Positions 8,586 through 16,228 of a DNA stretch of 64,000 bases are shown here, piece after piece. This stretch comes from RYN-230 sp963770545. GTDB lineage: Bacteria; Actinomycetota; Actinomycetes; Streptosporangiales; Streptosporangiaceae. Location of the stretch: positions 120,374 through 184,373 of the forward strand of contig CAVYQF010000016.1 in the NCBI GenBank assembly GCA_963770545.1, written 5' to 3'. Position 1 is the stretch's first letter; each line of letters starts with the position of its first letter. The notes under the pieces were generated by a model. It was given only the letters and a program-made list of their open reading frames with translations, ran no database searches and had not been told where the DNA came from. The position numbers and the translations under genes were made by a program.

Positions 8586-10448
8586 ATGATGACTGTTAGC
8601 GCTCACGGTAGCGGCGGCGGGCCCGGCAGGCCGGGCCTCGGCTCCGGCGGGTCAGGCGGCCCGGAGGACCGTTACGTCGTAGGGGTGGACTTCGGCACGC
8701 TCTCCGGCCGCGCCGTGGTGGTCCGGGTCAGCGACGGCGCTGAACTCGGCACCGCGGTCTGCGCCTACCGGCACGCGGTCATGGACGCCAAGCTGGCCGC
8801 GACCGAGGAGGCGCTGCCGCCGGACTGGGCCCTGCAGGACCCGGAAGACTACCGGGACGTACTGCGCGAGGCGGTGCCCCAGGCCATCCAGGCGGCCGGG
8901 ATCGACCCCGCCCAGGTGATCGGCGTCGGGACCGACTTCACCGCCTGCACGGTGCTGCCCGCCCGGCGCGACGGCACCCCGCTGTGCCAGGTGCCCGGGC
9001 TGGAGGGCCGCCCGCACGCCTACCCCAAGCTGTGGAAGCACCATGCGGCCCAGCCCCAGGCGGACCGGATCAACGCGCTGGCCCACGAGCGCGGCGAGCC
9101 GTGGATCGGCCGGTACGGCGGCAAGATCTCCTCGGAGTGGCAGTTCGCCAAGGGACTCCAGCTGCTGGAGGAAGACCCAGAGGTCTACCAGCAGGCGGAC
9201 CGCTGGATCGAGGCGGCCGACTGGATCATCTGGCAACTGTGCGGCACCGAGACCCGCAACACCTGCACCGCCGGGTACAAGGGCATCTACCAGGAAGGCC
9301 ACTACCCTTCGGCGGACTTCCTCGGGGCGCTGAACCCCGGCTTCGCGAGCTTCGCCGAGGACAAGCTGGCTCACCCGGTCTCCCCGCTGGGGACCCGGGC
9401 GGGGGCGCTGACTGCCGAGGCGGCCGGCTGGACCGGGTTGCCGGAAGGAATCGCCGTCGCCGTCGGCAACGTGGACGCGCACGTCACCCCGCCCGCGGCT
9501 AACGCCATCGCCCCTGGTCAGATGGTGGCCATCATGGGTACCTCGACCTGTCACGTAATGAACTCGGCGACGCTCGCCGAGGTGCCCGGCATGTGCGGGG
9601 TGGTGGACGGCGGCATCGTCGCCGGGGAGTACGGCTACGAGGCCGGGCAGAGCGGGGTTGGCGACATCTTCGCCTGGTTCCTCGAACACGCCGTCCCGGC
9701 CGACTACCGGGATGAGGCCGAGCGGCGTGGTGTGTCCTTGTTCGAGCTGCTGTCGGCGGAGGCCGCCGACCAGCCGGCCGGCGCACACGGGCTGATCGCC
9801 CTGGACTGGCTGAACGGCAACCGCTCAGTGCTGGTCAACGTCCAGCTCTCCGGCGCCATCGTGGGCCTCACCCTGGCCACCCGGCCGCCGGACATCTACC
9901 GCGCACTGGTGGAAGCGACGGCGTTCGGCACCCGGGTCATCATCGACGCGTTCTCCGCCGCCGGCTGTGCCGTCACCGAGTTCGTGGTGGCCGGCGGCTT
10001 GCTCAAGGACCCGCTCGTCATGCAGGTCTACGCGGACGTGCTGCGGCGCCCGCTCAGCGTCATCGCCTCCGACCAGGGCCCCGCGCTCGGCTCGGCCATC
10101 CACGCCGCGGTCGCTGCGGGCGCCTACCCCGACGTGCCAGCCGCCGCCGCGGCCATGGGTGGCAAGCGTGACGCCGTGTACACCCCCGACCCGGCCAGTG
10201 CCGACGTCTACGACGATTTGTACGCCGAGTACGTGACGCTGCACGACTACTTTGGCCGGGGAGCCAACGAGGTCATGCACCGGCTGCGGGCCCTGCGCGA
10301 CCGGGTACTCGCCGTCGAGCCTGGCACCGTCGAGCCTGGCACCGCCGAGCCTGGCACCGCCGAGTCCCGCGCCGCCAGCCCCGGCGCCCGCGAACCGGCG
10401 GGATCCAGCCAGCAGGAGACCAAGAGCCCGGAAGGCAGCCAGCGATGA
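8586..10448 (+). CDS. araB: L-ribulokinase
   Basis: FGGY-family sugar kinase that phosphorylates L-ribulose with ATP, the second step of L-arabinose breakdown. Visible hallmarks are the N-terminal phosphate-binding VGVDFGTLSGRAVVV, GTDFTACTVLP, the ribulokinase-type GGKISSEWQFAKGLQLL, and the C-terminal ATP-site VVAGGLLKDPLVMQVYADVL with GPALGSAI. At 620 residues it is longer than usual because of a Gly-rich N-terminal leader of about 28 residues and a disordered C-terminal tail carrying a 15-bp repeat (EPGTV/EPGTA). It overlaps araD by four bases (ATGA), indicating translational coupling. The ATG at 8586 (or 8589) follows AGGACA. Confidence 0.95.
   Translation: MMTVSAHGSGGGPGRPGLGSGGSGGPEDRYVVGVDFGTLSGRAVVVRVSDGAELGTAVCAYRHAVMDAKLAATEEALPPDWALQDPEDYRDVLREAVPQAIQAAGIDPAQVIGVGTDFTACTVLPARRDGTPLCQVPGLEGRPHAYPKLWKHHAAQPQADRINALAHERGEPWIGRYGGKISSEWQFAKGLQLLEEDPEVYQQADRWIEAADWIIWQLCGTETRNTCTAGYKGIYQEGHYPSADFLGALNPGFASFAEDKLAHPVSPLGTRAGALTAEAAGWTGLPEGIAVAVGNVDAHVTPPAANAIAPGQMVAIMGTSTCHVMNSATLAEVPGMCGVVDGGIVAGEYGYEAGQSGVGDIFAWFLEHAVPADYRDEAERRGVSLFELLSAEAADQPAGAHGLIALDWLNGNRSVLVNVQLSGAIVGLTLATRPPDIYRALVEATAFGTRVIIDAFSAAGCAVTEFVVAGGLLKDPLVMQVYADVLRRPLSVIASDQGPALGSAIHAAVAAGAYPDVPAAAAAMGGKRDAVYTPDPASADVYDDLYAEYVTLHDYFGRGANEVMHRLRALRDRVLAVEPGTVEPGTAEPGTAESRAASPGAREPAGSSQQETKSPEGSQR
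10314..10373 (+). repeat. 15-bp tandem repeat in the araB C-terminal tail
   Basis: Units of GTCGAGCCTGGCACC at 10314-10328 and 10329-10343, a one-base variant at 10344-10358 and a decayed unit at 10359-10373. It encodes (V/A)EPGT pentapeptides after the conserved kinase fold has ended. The period keeps the frame. Confidence 0.85.
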
Positions 10449-11149
10449 CCACCGATCACGCGATCTACTCGGCGATCACCCGGGCCCGCCAGGAGGTCTG
10501 CGCCCTGCACGGCTCGCTTGTCAACAACGGCCTGGTCGCCTGGACCTCGGGCAATATCTCCGCCCGGGTAGCCGGCGCGGGCCCGGGCGGGACCGACCTG
10601 ATGGTGATCAAGCCGAGCGGGGTCGCGTACGAGGACCTGACCCCGGAGTCCATGGTCTTGTGCGACCTCGATGGCAACCCCGTGGAAAAGGGCTTCAGCC
10701 CATCCAGCGACACCGCGACGCACGCGTACGTGTACCTGCACATGCCCGAGGTGGGCGGGGTGGTGCACACCCACTCCACGTACGCCACCGCGTGGGCCGC
10801 CCGGGGCGAGGCCGTGCCGTGCGTGATCACGGCCATGGCCGACGAGTTCGGCGGTGAGATCCCGCTCGGCCCGTTCGCGCTGATCGGCAGCGACGAGATC
10901 GGCCGCGGCATCGTGAGCACCCTGACCGGTCACCGATCCCCAGCCGTGCTGATGCGCAGCCACGGGGTGTTCACCATCGGCCGGACCGCCCCTGACGCGG
11001 TCAAGGCCGCTGTGATGTGCGAGGACGCTGCCCGCACCGTGCACCTGGCCCGGGCCTACGGCGAGCTCACACCGCTGAACCAGGAGCAGGTGGACGCACT
11101 GCACCAGCGGTACACGCAGGAATATGGCCAGCGGCCGAAAGGAATGTAA
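10445..11149 (+). CDS. araD: L-ribulose-5-phosphate 4-epimerase
   Basis: 234 residues of the class II aldolase/epimerase fold. It interconverts L-ribulose 5-phosphate and D-xylulose 5-phosphate, feeding the pentose phosphate pathway. The phosphate-binding IKPSGVAYEDL, the zinc ligands HTHS (about residues 98-101) and the later SHGVFTIG histidine are present, with SSDTATHAYVYLHMP typical of epimerases rather than fuculose aldolases. The start codon overlaps the araB stop (ATGA) and the stop overlaps the araA start (TAATG). Confidence 0.95.
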   Translation: MTTDHAIYSAITRARQEVCALHGSLVNNGLVAWTSGNISARVAGAGPGGTDLMVIKPSGVAYEDLTPESMVLCDLDGNPVEKGFSPSSDTATHAYVYLHMPEVGGVVHTHSTYATAWAARGEAVPCVITAMADEFGGEIPLGPFALIGSDEIGRGIVSTLTGHRSPAVLMRSHGVFTIGRTAPDAVKAAVMCEDAARTVHLARAYGELTPLNQEQVDALHQRYTQEYGQRPKGM

Positions 11150-12546
11150 TGAGCGAACGCAAGCCACGTATCGGAATCCTGGGGATCATGCAGGATCTCT
11201 ACGACGACATGATCCCTGGCATCGCGCGACGCCAGGAGGGCTACGCGGCTGAACTCGCGGCCCATCTCACTAACGCCGGCGAGTTCATCCCGAGCAAGCC
11301 GATCAAGTACCGCGAGGACGCCGAGCGCGCCATGCGGGAGTTCGAGGACTCTGACCTCGACGGGATCATGGTCGTGATGCTCACCTACGGGCCCGCGATG
11401 CGCGTGGCCCGGCTGCTGTCGGAGACTCCGCTGCCGGTGCTGCTGGCCAACATCCAGCCTGAGCCGAACGTCACCCCAGCCTGGGACATGGACGACATGA
11501 CCTACAACCAGGGGGTGCACGGCGCCCAGGACACCGCCAACGCGATGGTCCGCGGGGGCAAGCGGTTCGCGGTGCTCACCGACGACTGGAAGAGCGATTC
11601 GTTCCTCGCGGATGTGACCCGGTGGGCCCGCGCGGCGGCCACCGTGACCCGGTGGAAGTCGCTGAAGACGGCAATCTTCGGCTACGCCATGAACGACATG
11701 GGCGACATCCGCGTGGACGAGTCCGCGCTGATCAGGTCGCTCGGCCCGGAAATTCTCGCGGTCGCGCAGGGCGACATGTACCGCGGAATGCTGGACGTCA
11801 CGGACGTCCAGGCGAACGAGGTCATCGCGTTCGAGGACGAGAACTTCGAGATCGACCCGCGGCTGTCCACCGAGGAGCGGACCGACCACGCCCGGATGCA
11901 GGTGGCCATCGAGCAGATCCTGATCGACCGCGGGTTCGGTGCGTACACCGCCCACTTCGACGCGATCGGCGACGACGGCCGGTTCCGCCGACTGCCGCTG
12001 GCGGCCGCCTCGTCGCTGATGGCCAAGGGGTTCGGCTACGCGGCCGAGGGCGACGTGCTGACTGCCTGCATGGTCTACGCGGGGCATCAGCTCATCGGCG
12101 ACGCGCACTTCACCGAGATGTACGCGATGGACTTCCCATCCGACTCGATCCTGCAGAGCCACATGGGCGAGGGCAACTGGAAGGTGGCCCGGAAGGACAA
12201 GCCGGTCAGGCTGATCAAGCGGCCGCTGGGGATCGGGCGGCTGGCCGACCCGCCCACGTTCCTGTTCCAGCTGCAGCCCGGCCCGGCCACGCTGGCCACC
12301 CTGGTGTCGCTGGAGGGAACGCGGTTCCGGCTGGTCTGCGCCGAAGGCGAGAACCTGGACAGCCAGGAGCTGCCCGCGCTGGAGATGCCGTACGGCCAGT
12401 TCCGGCCCGCCTCAGGCGTGCGGGCCTGCCTGAATGGCTGGCTGGCCGCGGGCGGACCGCACCACGAGGTGATGAACCTGGGCCACCACGCGGCGGACTG
12501 GAAGGTGTTCTGCCAGCTGGCGGGCATCGAGTTCGTCCAGGTCTGA
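11149..12546 (+). CDS. araA: L-arabinose isomerase
   Basis: 465 residues, slightly shorter than the E. coli enzyme. It isomerises L-arabinose to L-ribulose in the cytoplasm using a divalent metal. The expected metal and catalytic residues can be placed: E300 (AAEGDVL), E323 (FTEMYAMDF), H338 (QSHMGEGN) and the histidine pair at 446-447 (LGHHAADW). The ATG overlaps the araD stop by one base, with AAAGGAATGTA upstream, so the operon order is B-D-A. The assigned start gives the conserved RIGILGIMQDLYDDM N-terminus. Confidence 0.95.
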   Translation: MSERKPRIGILGIMQDLYDDMIPGIARRQEGYAAELAAHLTNAGEFIPSKPIKYREDAERAMREFEDSDLDGIMVVMLTYGPAMRVARLLSETPLPVLLANIQPEPNVTPAWDMDDMTYNQGVHGAQDTANAMVRGGKRFAVLTDDWKSDSFLADVTRWARAAATVTRWKSLKTAIFGYAMNDMGDIRVDESALIRSLGPEILAVAQGDMYRGMLDVTDVQANEVIAFEDENFEIDPRLSTEERTDHARMQVAIEQILIDRGFGAYTAHFDAIGDDGRFRRLPLAAASSLMAKGFGYAAEGDVLTACMVYAGHQLIGDAHFTEMYAMDFPSDSILQSHMGEGNWKVARKDKPVRLIKRPLGIGRLADPPTFLFQLQPGPATLATLVSLEGTRFRLVCAEGENLDSQELPALEMPYGQFRPASGVRACLNGWLAAGGPHHEVMNLGHHAADWKVFCQLAGIEFVQV

Positions 12547-12644
12547 GCGCACGGCCCCGTACCACGGCCGCCCCGCACCACCACGGGACCACTGCACACG
12601 GACCACTGCAGCCCCGGCAGCCCCCGGATCCACGATCCACAGGA

Positions 12645-12694
12645 CGTGATCTACCGATTGGTGTCGTTCCAGCAGCACCAATCGGTAGATCACG
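12645..12694. terminator. 19-bp perfect hairpin after araA
   Basis: Left arm CGTGATCTACCGATTGGTG (12645-12663), 12-base loop, right arm an exact reverse complement (12676-12694). It begins 98 bases after the araA stop, has no U-tract and sits directly against the direct repeats that follow. It may terminate or stabilise the araBDA transcript; a mobile-element origin is the alternative. Confidence 0.65.
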
Positions 12695-12768
12695 GGGAGG
12701 GTTTTCCGGTTGGATCACCGGGGAGGGTTTTCCGATTGATCAGCTGGAGGGTCTTCCGGCTGATCACG
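12694..12768. repeat. Three tandem imperfect ~25-bp repeats
   Basis: Units at 12694-12719, 12720-12744 and 12745-12768, the first two sharing GGGGAGGGTTTTCCG and all ending in a GATCA-containing core. Similarity falls from left to right. Each has GG(A/T)..CC symmetry, so they could be protein-binding sites or decayed element ends. Confidence 0.7.
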
Positions 12769-12861
12769 GCAGGGCCCTCCGCCGCCCGCTCTCCGGGCCG
12801 GCCAGCAGGGGAACCCTGGCGCGAACGCTCGCGGGCGAAATATGCCTATTTGCCCGATTGA

Positions 12862-13020
12862 TCCGGTCCGGAGCTGACCAGCGGCTGCCTTGGCCTGGCC
12901 AGCGGGGTGGCGCAGGTCGATCCCCGGGCCACGATCCGCGCGCACACCCGGGCGGTCCTGGCCGTCAACGTCGAGCGGCTGCACTTCTTCGACCCGGCCA
13001 CCGGGACGGCGATCAGCTAG
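12862..13020 (+). pseudogene. Remnant of a sugar ABC transporter ATPase (MsmK/UgpC-type) C-terminus
   Basis: From just after a stop at 12859-12861 to the stop at 13018 the frame reads VAQVDPRATIRAHTRAVLAV followed by NVERLHFFDPATGTAIS. The DPR ... V.V....LHFFDP.TG.AI pattern is the usual last 40 residues of MsmK/UgpC-type ABC ATPases, whose C-terminal regulatory domain ends this way. No Walker motif or start is present, so only the tail survives. Lying 340 bases after araA, it suggests that a sugar importer gene once stood here. Confidence 0.55.
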
Positions 13021-13118
13021 TCCGCTGCCGCCGGCCCGGAGCCCGCTGCTAAATTCGATGGTGTGGCGGTCGCGGGGGGGACGTCATATTTGCGCTCTCC
13101 AGCCCTGGACGGTGGTCC

Positions 13119-13556
13119 ATGACGAACCGCAGCAAAGGATGGCTGTGGACCCGCGAAGTGGTGAGCTTGCCTGCCCACAGCCAGGATGCGTCCAGTGACT
13201 TGGAATGGCAGTGGACTTTACGGGCCGATGGGTCCGTGTGGTGGCGGCTGACCCGGGTCCGCGGCCGGGAAGAGCACAACGAATGGCAATGCGCCGGGGA
13301 GCTGGATGGCACCGCCTGGAAGGCGCTCGCGGGAGGCCGGCTGACGCCCGCCGACTACCTGGAGACCTACGCCCGTAACCACGGCCACCGGCTGGCCGTG
13401 CCGCGGCACCGCTCGACGGTGCGCGAGACGTGCCCAGCCTGCGGTGCTCTGGCCGACCGCGGGCGCGACGGCACGCTGCTGCCCCACCAGCGACCGGCCC
13501 AGGACTGGCCGGCCCGGTTCGTTCCCTGCGCCGGCCGGCCGCCCAGGCGGCGGTGA
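13119..13556 (+). CDS. Hypothetical protein with a C-terminal CPxCG zinc-like knuckle
   Basis: 145 residues, not recognised. The N-terminal half is Trp-rich and beta-like (WLWTREVVSLPAHSQ, EWQWTLRADGSVWWRLTRV); the C-terminal part has ETCPACGALADRG and a later single Cys, suggesting at most a partial zinc site. It has coding-like composition and codon bias and no membrane segment. It lies 61 bases upstream of a DUF3052 gene in the same direction, so the two may be cotranscribed. ATG 13119 lacks a strong ribosome-binding site. Confidence 0.6.
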   Translation: MTNRSKGWLWTREVVSLPAHSQDASSDLEWQWTLRADGSVWWRLTRVRGREEHNEWQCAGELDGTAWKALAGGRLTPADYLETYARNHGHRLAVPRHRSTVRETCPACGALADRGRDGTLLPHQRPAQDWPARFVPCAGRPPRRR

Positions 13557-13617
13557 GCAGCTCTCCCCTGGTCAAGGTCCCGGGTCGGCCTGGGCCTCGC
13601 GGGCGTAAGTTGCTGCC

Positions 13618-14046
13618 ATGGACCGCGCCAGCCCGCCCAGCGGGTATTCCGGCACCCCGCTGGCCGTGAAACTGGGGATCCGGTCCGGCCAGACGGTGGC
13701 CGTGCTGGGTGGCCCGGACGGATTCGCGGAGAGCCTGGCCGCGCAGGCGGGGGTGGAGGTCCGGCCGGACCTGGGCGGCGGCGCGCGGTTCGACGTGATC
13801 GTGTTCTTCTCGCCGTGGCGCGGCGACCTGGAGTCGGAGCTGGGGCGCCTGCGCCGGCACATGGCCCCGGCGTGCGGGCTGTGGATCGCCTGGCCGAAAC
13901 GCGCCGCCAAAGTCGCAACGGACATGAGCGACACCGTGGTCCGGGAGGTGGCCCTGCCTACCGGCCTGGTGGACAACAAAGTCTGCGCCATTGATGCGAC
14001 ATGGTCCGGCCTGCGCCTGGTCATCCGCCGCGAGCTGCGGTGCTAG
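13618..14046 (+). CDS. DUF3052-family protein
   Basis: 142 residues. The opening GYSGTPLAVKLGIRSGQTVAVLGGP and the later GLWIAWPKRAAKVATDMSD are characteristic of the DUF3052 family, widespread in actinobacteria. It is predicted cytoplasmic, and the family's biochemical role is not established. The gene ends at a GC-rich hairpin (14049-14073) and converges on the VOC-family gene. Confidence 0.82.
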   Translation: MDRASPPSGYSGTPLAVKLGIRSGQTVAVLGGPDGFAESLAAQAGVEVRPDLGGGARFDVIVFFSPWRGDLESELGRLRRHMAPACGLWIAWPKRAAKVATDMSDTVVREVALPTGLVDNKVCAIDATWSGLRLVIRRELRC

Positions 14047-14048
14047 CC

Positions 14049-14073
14049 CGGGGGCCCGAGCCCCCGGACCCCC
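14049..14073. terminator. GC-rich hairpin, copy 1 of a repeated motif
   Basis: GGGGGCCCGAGCCCCC folds into a strong stem with a short CCGA loop and is followed by GGACCCCC. It starts three bases after the DUF3052 stop, in a convergent region, so it may serve as a terminator. The identical 25-base sequence recurs after the acetate kinase gene at 30280-30304. Confidence 0.65.
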
Positions 14074-14171
14074 AGCGAGCCCGCTGACCAAGCAGGCCGG
14101 CTTCCGAAGCTGCCGGGCGAGTCGCCGACTCGGCGGGAACACGCCTGCGGCGCGCCCCGCCTCGCCAGCGA

Positions 14172-14690
14172 TCAATCAATCAGGTGGTGGCCGTCGAACT
14201 CGCCGAGATCCTCGCGGTACAGCTCGAGACCGACGCCGTTCGGGTCGCGGAAGTACATGCTCTCCTCGACACCACGGTCTGGCCCCAGGTACTCGAACCC
14301 GGTGTCGTCGAACTTCTTCCTGGCCGCGTCGTACTGCTGCTGCGGGATGGAGAGGGCCAGGTGCTGGACACCGCCGATGGTCTCCTGCCAGGCCGGGTGA
14401 TCATGCCCGGGGAAATCGAAGAAGCCGAGCATGTTCTTGTTGCCGATGTCGAAGAAGAAATGGCTGGAGCCCGCATAGTCCCGGTTCTCCACCAGTTCGA
14501 CCAGCGGGAAGCCCAGGAACTCCTGATAGAACTGAATCGTCTCCTCGACATCACGGCAGATCAGCGCGACGTGGTGGACGCCGCGGACGGGGGTGGCGGG
14601 CCGCTCGCCCCGCGGGCGCAGATAGCGCTGGCGCAATTCCTCCCGGTGGGCCCGGACCTTGTCGAGTTCTGCTCCCTGGGGCTGCGGCAT
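14172..14690 (-). CDS. VOC (glyoxalase/dioxygenase) family protein
   Basis: 172 residues with paired beta-alpha-beta-beta-beta modules of the vicinal-oxygen-chelate fold. Metal-site candidates are the His in GVHHVALICRDVEE, the His in GVQHLALSIP and the Glu in GVGLELYRE. It could be a glyoxalase-like lyase or an extradiol-type dioxygenase; the substrate is unknown. AGGGAGG six bases before the ATG at 14690 fixes the start. It lies between the DUF3052 gene and the universal stress protein gene. Confidence 0.88.
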   Translation of the reverse strand: MPQPQGAELDKVRAHREELRQRYLRPRGERPATPVRGVHHVALICRDVEETIQFYQEFLGFPLVELVENRDYAGSSHFFFDIGNKNMLGFFDFPGHDHPAWQETIGGVQHLALSIPQQQYDAARKKFDDTGFEYLGPDRGVEESMYFRDPNGVGLELYREDLGEFDGHHLID

Positions 14691-14848
14691 GACCGGCCTC
14701 CCTGCGTAGTCGCCGTGGCCGGGCCTGGCGGCAACGCCGGCCCTGGCCAGCCTCAGGCTAACCCAGCCCCGGCGCGGCCGCGCCCGGACCAGGCCCCGGG
14801 GGCCGCCCGGACCAGGCCCGGGGGGGCCGCCCGGACCAGGGCCCGGGC

Positions 14849-15301
14849 TCATTTGTCCCGGCTTCCCGGCACCACCACCACCGGGGACAGCGCGTGGTGC
14901 GTGACCTGGGTGCTGACCGAGCCCAGCACCAGCCGGGCAAAACCACCTGCTCCCCGGGCCCCCACCACGAGCAGGTCCGCGTCCTCGGACGCGTTGATCA
15001 GTTCGTCGGCGGCCGTGCCGGTGAGGGCGCGCACGGTCACGGGCGCGCCGGGCGGGCCGCCTCTCCGCTCGACCGCCTGGTTCACCAGTTCCTGAGTGGC
15101 CTTCTCCGCCTGGGTCCGGCCCTCCTCTTCGGCCGGGTAGTAGTCGGCCGGCGCGTATCCCGGACCGTAGATGCCGGACACGATCGGGCTCACGGTGATC
15201 ACGGTCAGCGGGGCCTTCCTGAGGTCCGCCTCGTTCAGGGCCCAGTCCAGGGCGCTGAGGGAATGTTCCGAACCGTCCACCCCGACGATGATGCCTGCCA
15301 T
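14849..15301 (-). CDS. Universal stress protein, UspA family
   Basis: 150 residues, a single Usp domain. It opens MAGIIVGVDGSEHSLSALDW and carries the ATP-binding signature VVGARGAGGFARLVLGSVS (G-2x-G-9x-G-S/T). Such proteins are classic members of DosR/DevR dormancy regulons. The gene lies 158 bases before the VOC gene, and 230 bases from a divergent DevR-type response regulator. The start follows GGGACAGGAA. A half-site GTCCC lies about 75 bases upstream of the start, but no full DevR box was found. Confidence 0.93.
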   Translation of the reverse strand: MAGIIVGVDGSEHSLSALDWALNEADLRKAPLTVITVSPIVSGIYGPGYAPADYYPAEEEGRTQAEKATQELVNQAVERRGGPPGAPVTVRALTGTAADELINASEDADLLVVGARGAGGFARLVLGSVSTQVTHHALSPVVVVPGSRDK

Positions 15302-15531
15302 TTCCTGTCCCTTCTCCGTGGCCTGTCCGGTTCTTCCGCGTGCCTTCCATCCACAGGCTAGGAGTACCCATCCCGGTGGGACAGGGGCACCTTTCCCGCA
15401 TCGGGGGAGCCTTCGGCCTGGCCGCACTGACACCAGCGGCCCGCGCTGGCTTACGCTGTACGCGACGGTACCTGCATGAGTGCGGAGCCGGCCGGATCGC
15501 GCGGCTCGCCGGGCCGAGGAGCATGCCACTG

Positions 15532-16224
15532 ATGGATGAAGGCCACGCTGCCATGATCCGGGTGTTCCTGCTTGATGATCATGAGATCGTCCGCCGAGGT
15601 GTCCGCGATCTCCTCGACAGCGAACCCGACCTCACCGTCATCGGCGAAGCCGGCACCGCCGCCAGCGCCCTCGCCCGCATCCCCGCCCTCAAACCCGACG
15701 TCGCCGTCCTTGACATCCGCCTCCCCGACGGCGACGGCGTCTCCGTCTGCCGCGACCTCCGCTCCAGAATGCCGCAGCTCGCCTGCCTCATGCTCACCAG
15801 CTTCAGCGACGACGAGGCCCTGGTCAACGCCATCATGGCCGGCGCCGCCGGCTACGTCCTCAAGCAAATCCGCGGCACCGACCTGGTCGGCGCCATCCGC
15901 ACCATCGCTACCGGCCAGTCCCTCCTCGACCCCCAGGCCGCCGCCACCGTCATGCGCCGCATCCGCGATCAGGCCATCGCCACCGACCCCCTCGCCGCCC
16001 TCACCGATCAGGAACGCCGCATCCTCGCCCTCATCGGCGAAGGCCTCACCAACCGCCAGATCGGCGACCGCCTCTTCCTGGCCGAGAAAACCGTCAAGAA
16101 CTATGTCTCCGCCCTGTTCGCCAAACTCGGCATGCAACGCCGCGCCCAGGCCGCCGCCTATGCCGCACGGATCTTCGACCAGCCGCCCCCCGGCCGCAGC
16201 GCTCACGGGCAGCCGGATCGCTGA
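15532..16224 (+). CDS. devR: DevR/DosR-type response regulator (NarL/LuxR family)
   Basis: About 230 residues. The receiver domain opens MIRVFLLDDHEIVRRGVRDL with the phospho-acceptor Asp in VAVLDIRLPDGDG; the C-terminal LuxR helix-turn-helix reads LTNRQIGDRLFLAEKTVKNY. It is closest in layout to mycobacterial DevR/DosR, which induces dormancy genes under hypoxia and NO. ATG 15532 has GAGGA 11 bases upstream; ATG 15523 and ATG 15553 are alternatives. It converges on the DevS-like kinase, with four bases between stops. Codon use is odd: Leu is nearly always CTC and Ala GCC, unlike neighbouring genes that prefer CTG. Confidence 0.9.
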   Translation: MDEGHAAMIRVFLLDDHEIVRRGVRDLLDSEPDLTVIGEAGTAASALARIPALKPDVAVLDIRLPDGDGVSVCRDLRSRMPQLACLMLTSFSDDEALVNAIMAGAAGYVLKQIRGTDLVGAIRTIATGQSLLDPQAAATVMRRIRDQAIATDPLAALTDQERRILALIGEGLTNRQIGDRLFLAEKTVKNYVSALFAKLGMQRRAQAAAYAARIFDQPPPGRSAHGQPDR

Positions 16225-16228
16225 TCGG

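Larger units (their letters stand above)
12547..13118. other. Non-coding, partly degenerate stretch downstream of araA
   Basis: About 570 bases with no intact gene. In order it holds a 19-bp perfect hairpin (12645-12694), three decaying direct repeats (12694-12768), a low-information GC-rich stretch, and a 53-codon open remnant at 12862-13020 that looks like the end of a sugar ABC transporter ATPase. Together this looks like a deletion scar. Confidence 0.6.

Noticed and set aside
12646..12861. 71-codon open frame over the hairpin and repeats after araA
   Set aside because: It merely translates the repeats and has no family similarity or ribosome-binding site.
15374..15400. DevR box upstream of the universal stress protein gene
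   Set aside because: Only the GTCCC half agrees; the other half matches poorly, so it was not listed as a site.
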